DNA from: Alphaproteobacteria bacterium
GTDB lineage: Bacteria; Pseudomonadota; Alphaproteobacteria; Rhizobiales; Rhizobiaceae
DNA length: 5,509 nt
Reading direction: 5' to 3'
Assembly (NCBI GenBank): GCA_030428345.1
Contig: JAUIBM010000240.1
Location: 1 to 5,509 of the forward strand
Part shown: positions 4,879 through 5,509 of the stretch, one piece after another
Position numbering within the stretch: position 1 is the first letter of the stretch
Layout: each line of letters opens with the position of its first letter
Made by a program: the position numbers and the translations under genes
Notes under the pieces: generated by a model
The model's database searches: none
What the model saw: the letters and a program-made list of their open reading frames with translations, nothing else
Told to the model about the DNA's origin: nothing

Positions 4879-5509
4879 ATGTTGGAAGCCACGTCGCTAT
4901 GGCAACTGACCGCAAGGCAGATCGTGGATGGCATCGCACGGCGAAAATTCACCGCGCGCGAGGTCATGGAAGACACTCTCAAGCGTGTCGATGCGGTAAA
5001 TGACAGCGTCAACGCGCTTGTTTCTGTGCAGGCGGAGGCGGCGCTGCAAAGGGCCGACGAACTGGACGCGGACTTTGCCGCGGGCAAGCCGATGCTGCCG
5101 CTCCACGGTGTCCCGGTCACGACCAAGGTCAATTCCGATCAGCAGGGCGTGCCGACGACCAATGGCACGCATTTCTTCGCCGGCCGCATTCCGGACCGCG
5201 ACGAAGCCAGCGTCTCGAACATCCGCAAGTCCGGTGCGGTGCTGTTCGCCCGCTCCAACGCGCCCGCCATGTCCATGCGCTGGACCACCGAGAACGACAT
5301 TCACGGCCGCACGCTCAATCCCTGGAACCGCGACGTGGTTCCCGGAGGCTCGAGCGGCGGGGCCTCGGTGGCCGTCGCCACCGGCATGGGATCCATCGCG
5401 CATGGCAATGACGGCGGCGGATCGCTGCGCATGCCGGCATTTTGCAGCGGCGTCGTCGGATTGCGCCCGACCGTCGGCCGCGTGCCGAGCGCTCCGGCAG
5501 ACGAGAACC
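4879..5509 (+). CDS. Amidase-signature family hydrolase, C-terminus cut off
   Basis: About 210 residues of an amidase-signature serine hydrolase, a family that hydrolyses amide (sometimes ester) bonds with a Ser-cisSer-Lys triad. All three catalytic residues fall where expected: Lys83 in PVTTKVNSDQQG (79-90), cis-Ser158 in VPGGSSGGAS (154-163) and nucleophile Ser182 in HGNDGGGSLRMPA (175-187). The 24-residue gap between the two serines equals that in characterised members. Next comes the family segment GVVGLRPTVGRVP (191-203). The common GTDTGGS is GNDGGGS here and the usual SSGGS is SSGGA. No signal peptide is visible, so it is probably cytosolic. Start ATG 4879 is kept although AGGAGG is unusually close; TTG 4882 or GTG 4855 are alternatives. 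It lies downstream of the LysR gene on the same strand, probably with its own promoter. Roughly the second half lies beyond the window. The substrate cannot be read from this part; amides of aromatic acids, short amides or cyclic amides are all possible. Confidence 0.88.
   Translation, partial: MLEATSLWQLTARQIVDGIARRKFTAREVMEDTLKRVDAVNDSVNALVSVQAEAALQRADELDADFAAGKPMLPLHGVPVTTKVNSDQQGVPTTNGTHFFAGRIPDRDEASVSNIRKSGAVLFARSNAPAMSMRWTTENDIHGRTLNPWNRDVVPGGSSGGASVAVATGMGSIAHGNDGGGSLRMPAFCSGVVGLRPTVGRVPSAPADEN

Noticed and set aside
4897..5403. A 168-codon minus-strand frame opposite the amidase gene
   Set aside because: The plus strand carries all three amidase catalytic residues at correct spacing; the antisense product is unremarkable.

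Overview
The window is about 5.5 kb of GC-rich, densely coded DNA from a proteobacterial chromosome or large plasmid. Gene content, compact divergent pairs and protein sequence character suggest an alphaproteobacterium, most likely a sphingomonad (Sphingobium/Novosphingobium type). That assignment is inference; there is no rRNA or other marker gene. No tRNA, rRNA, CRISPR array, insertion sequence or integrase was seen.

Layout. (1) Positions 1-533, minus strand, 3' end cut off: a p-hydroxycinnamoyl-CoA (feruloyl/coumaroyl-CoA) hydratase/lyase-like crotonase. (2) Positions 534-587: a 54-bp divergent regulatory gap. (3) Positions 588-1097, plus: a MarR-family regulator with a TTG start. (4) Positions 1094-1750, plus, overlapping the regulator by 4 bp: a 2-hydroxychromene-2-carboxylate isomerase / kappa-GST-like (DsbA-fold) protein. 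(5) Positions 1757-3694, minus, convergent with the isomerase gene across a 6-bp gap: a long AMP-forming acyl-CoA synthetase. (6) Positions 3695-3755: a 61-bp divergent gap with a clean inverted repeat. (7) Positions 3756-4703, plus: a LysR-family regulator. (8) Positions 4704-4878: a 175-bp gap with several dyads, including a perfect 7-bp-arm palindrome. (9) Positions 4879-5509, plus, 3' end cut off: an amidase-signature hydrolase.

How the parts may work together. Hydratase/lyases of this family convert 4-hydroxycinnamoyl-CoA thioesters to the benzaldehyde plus acetyl-CoA, and an acyl-CoA synthetase supplies the thioester. A MarR repressor divergent to the lyase gene matches the known ferC-ferBA arrangement of Sphingobium SYK-6. 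The locus is therefore best read as an aromatic (phenylpropanoid-like) acid catabolic region with two regulators. The synthetase substrate, the isomerase-like protein's role and the amidase's substrate cannot be read from the sequence. A speculative link is that the amidase frees an aromatic acid from an amide, which then feeds the synthetase and lyase. The lyase departs from the characterised Pseudomonas enzyme at two active-site positions, so its substrate may differ from ferulate/coumarate.
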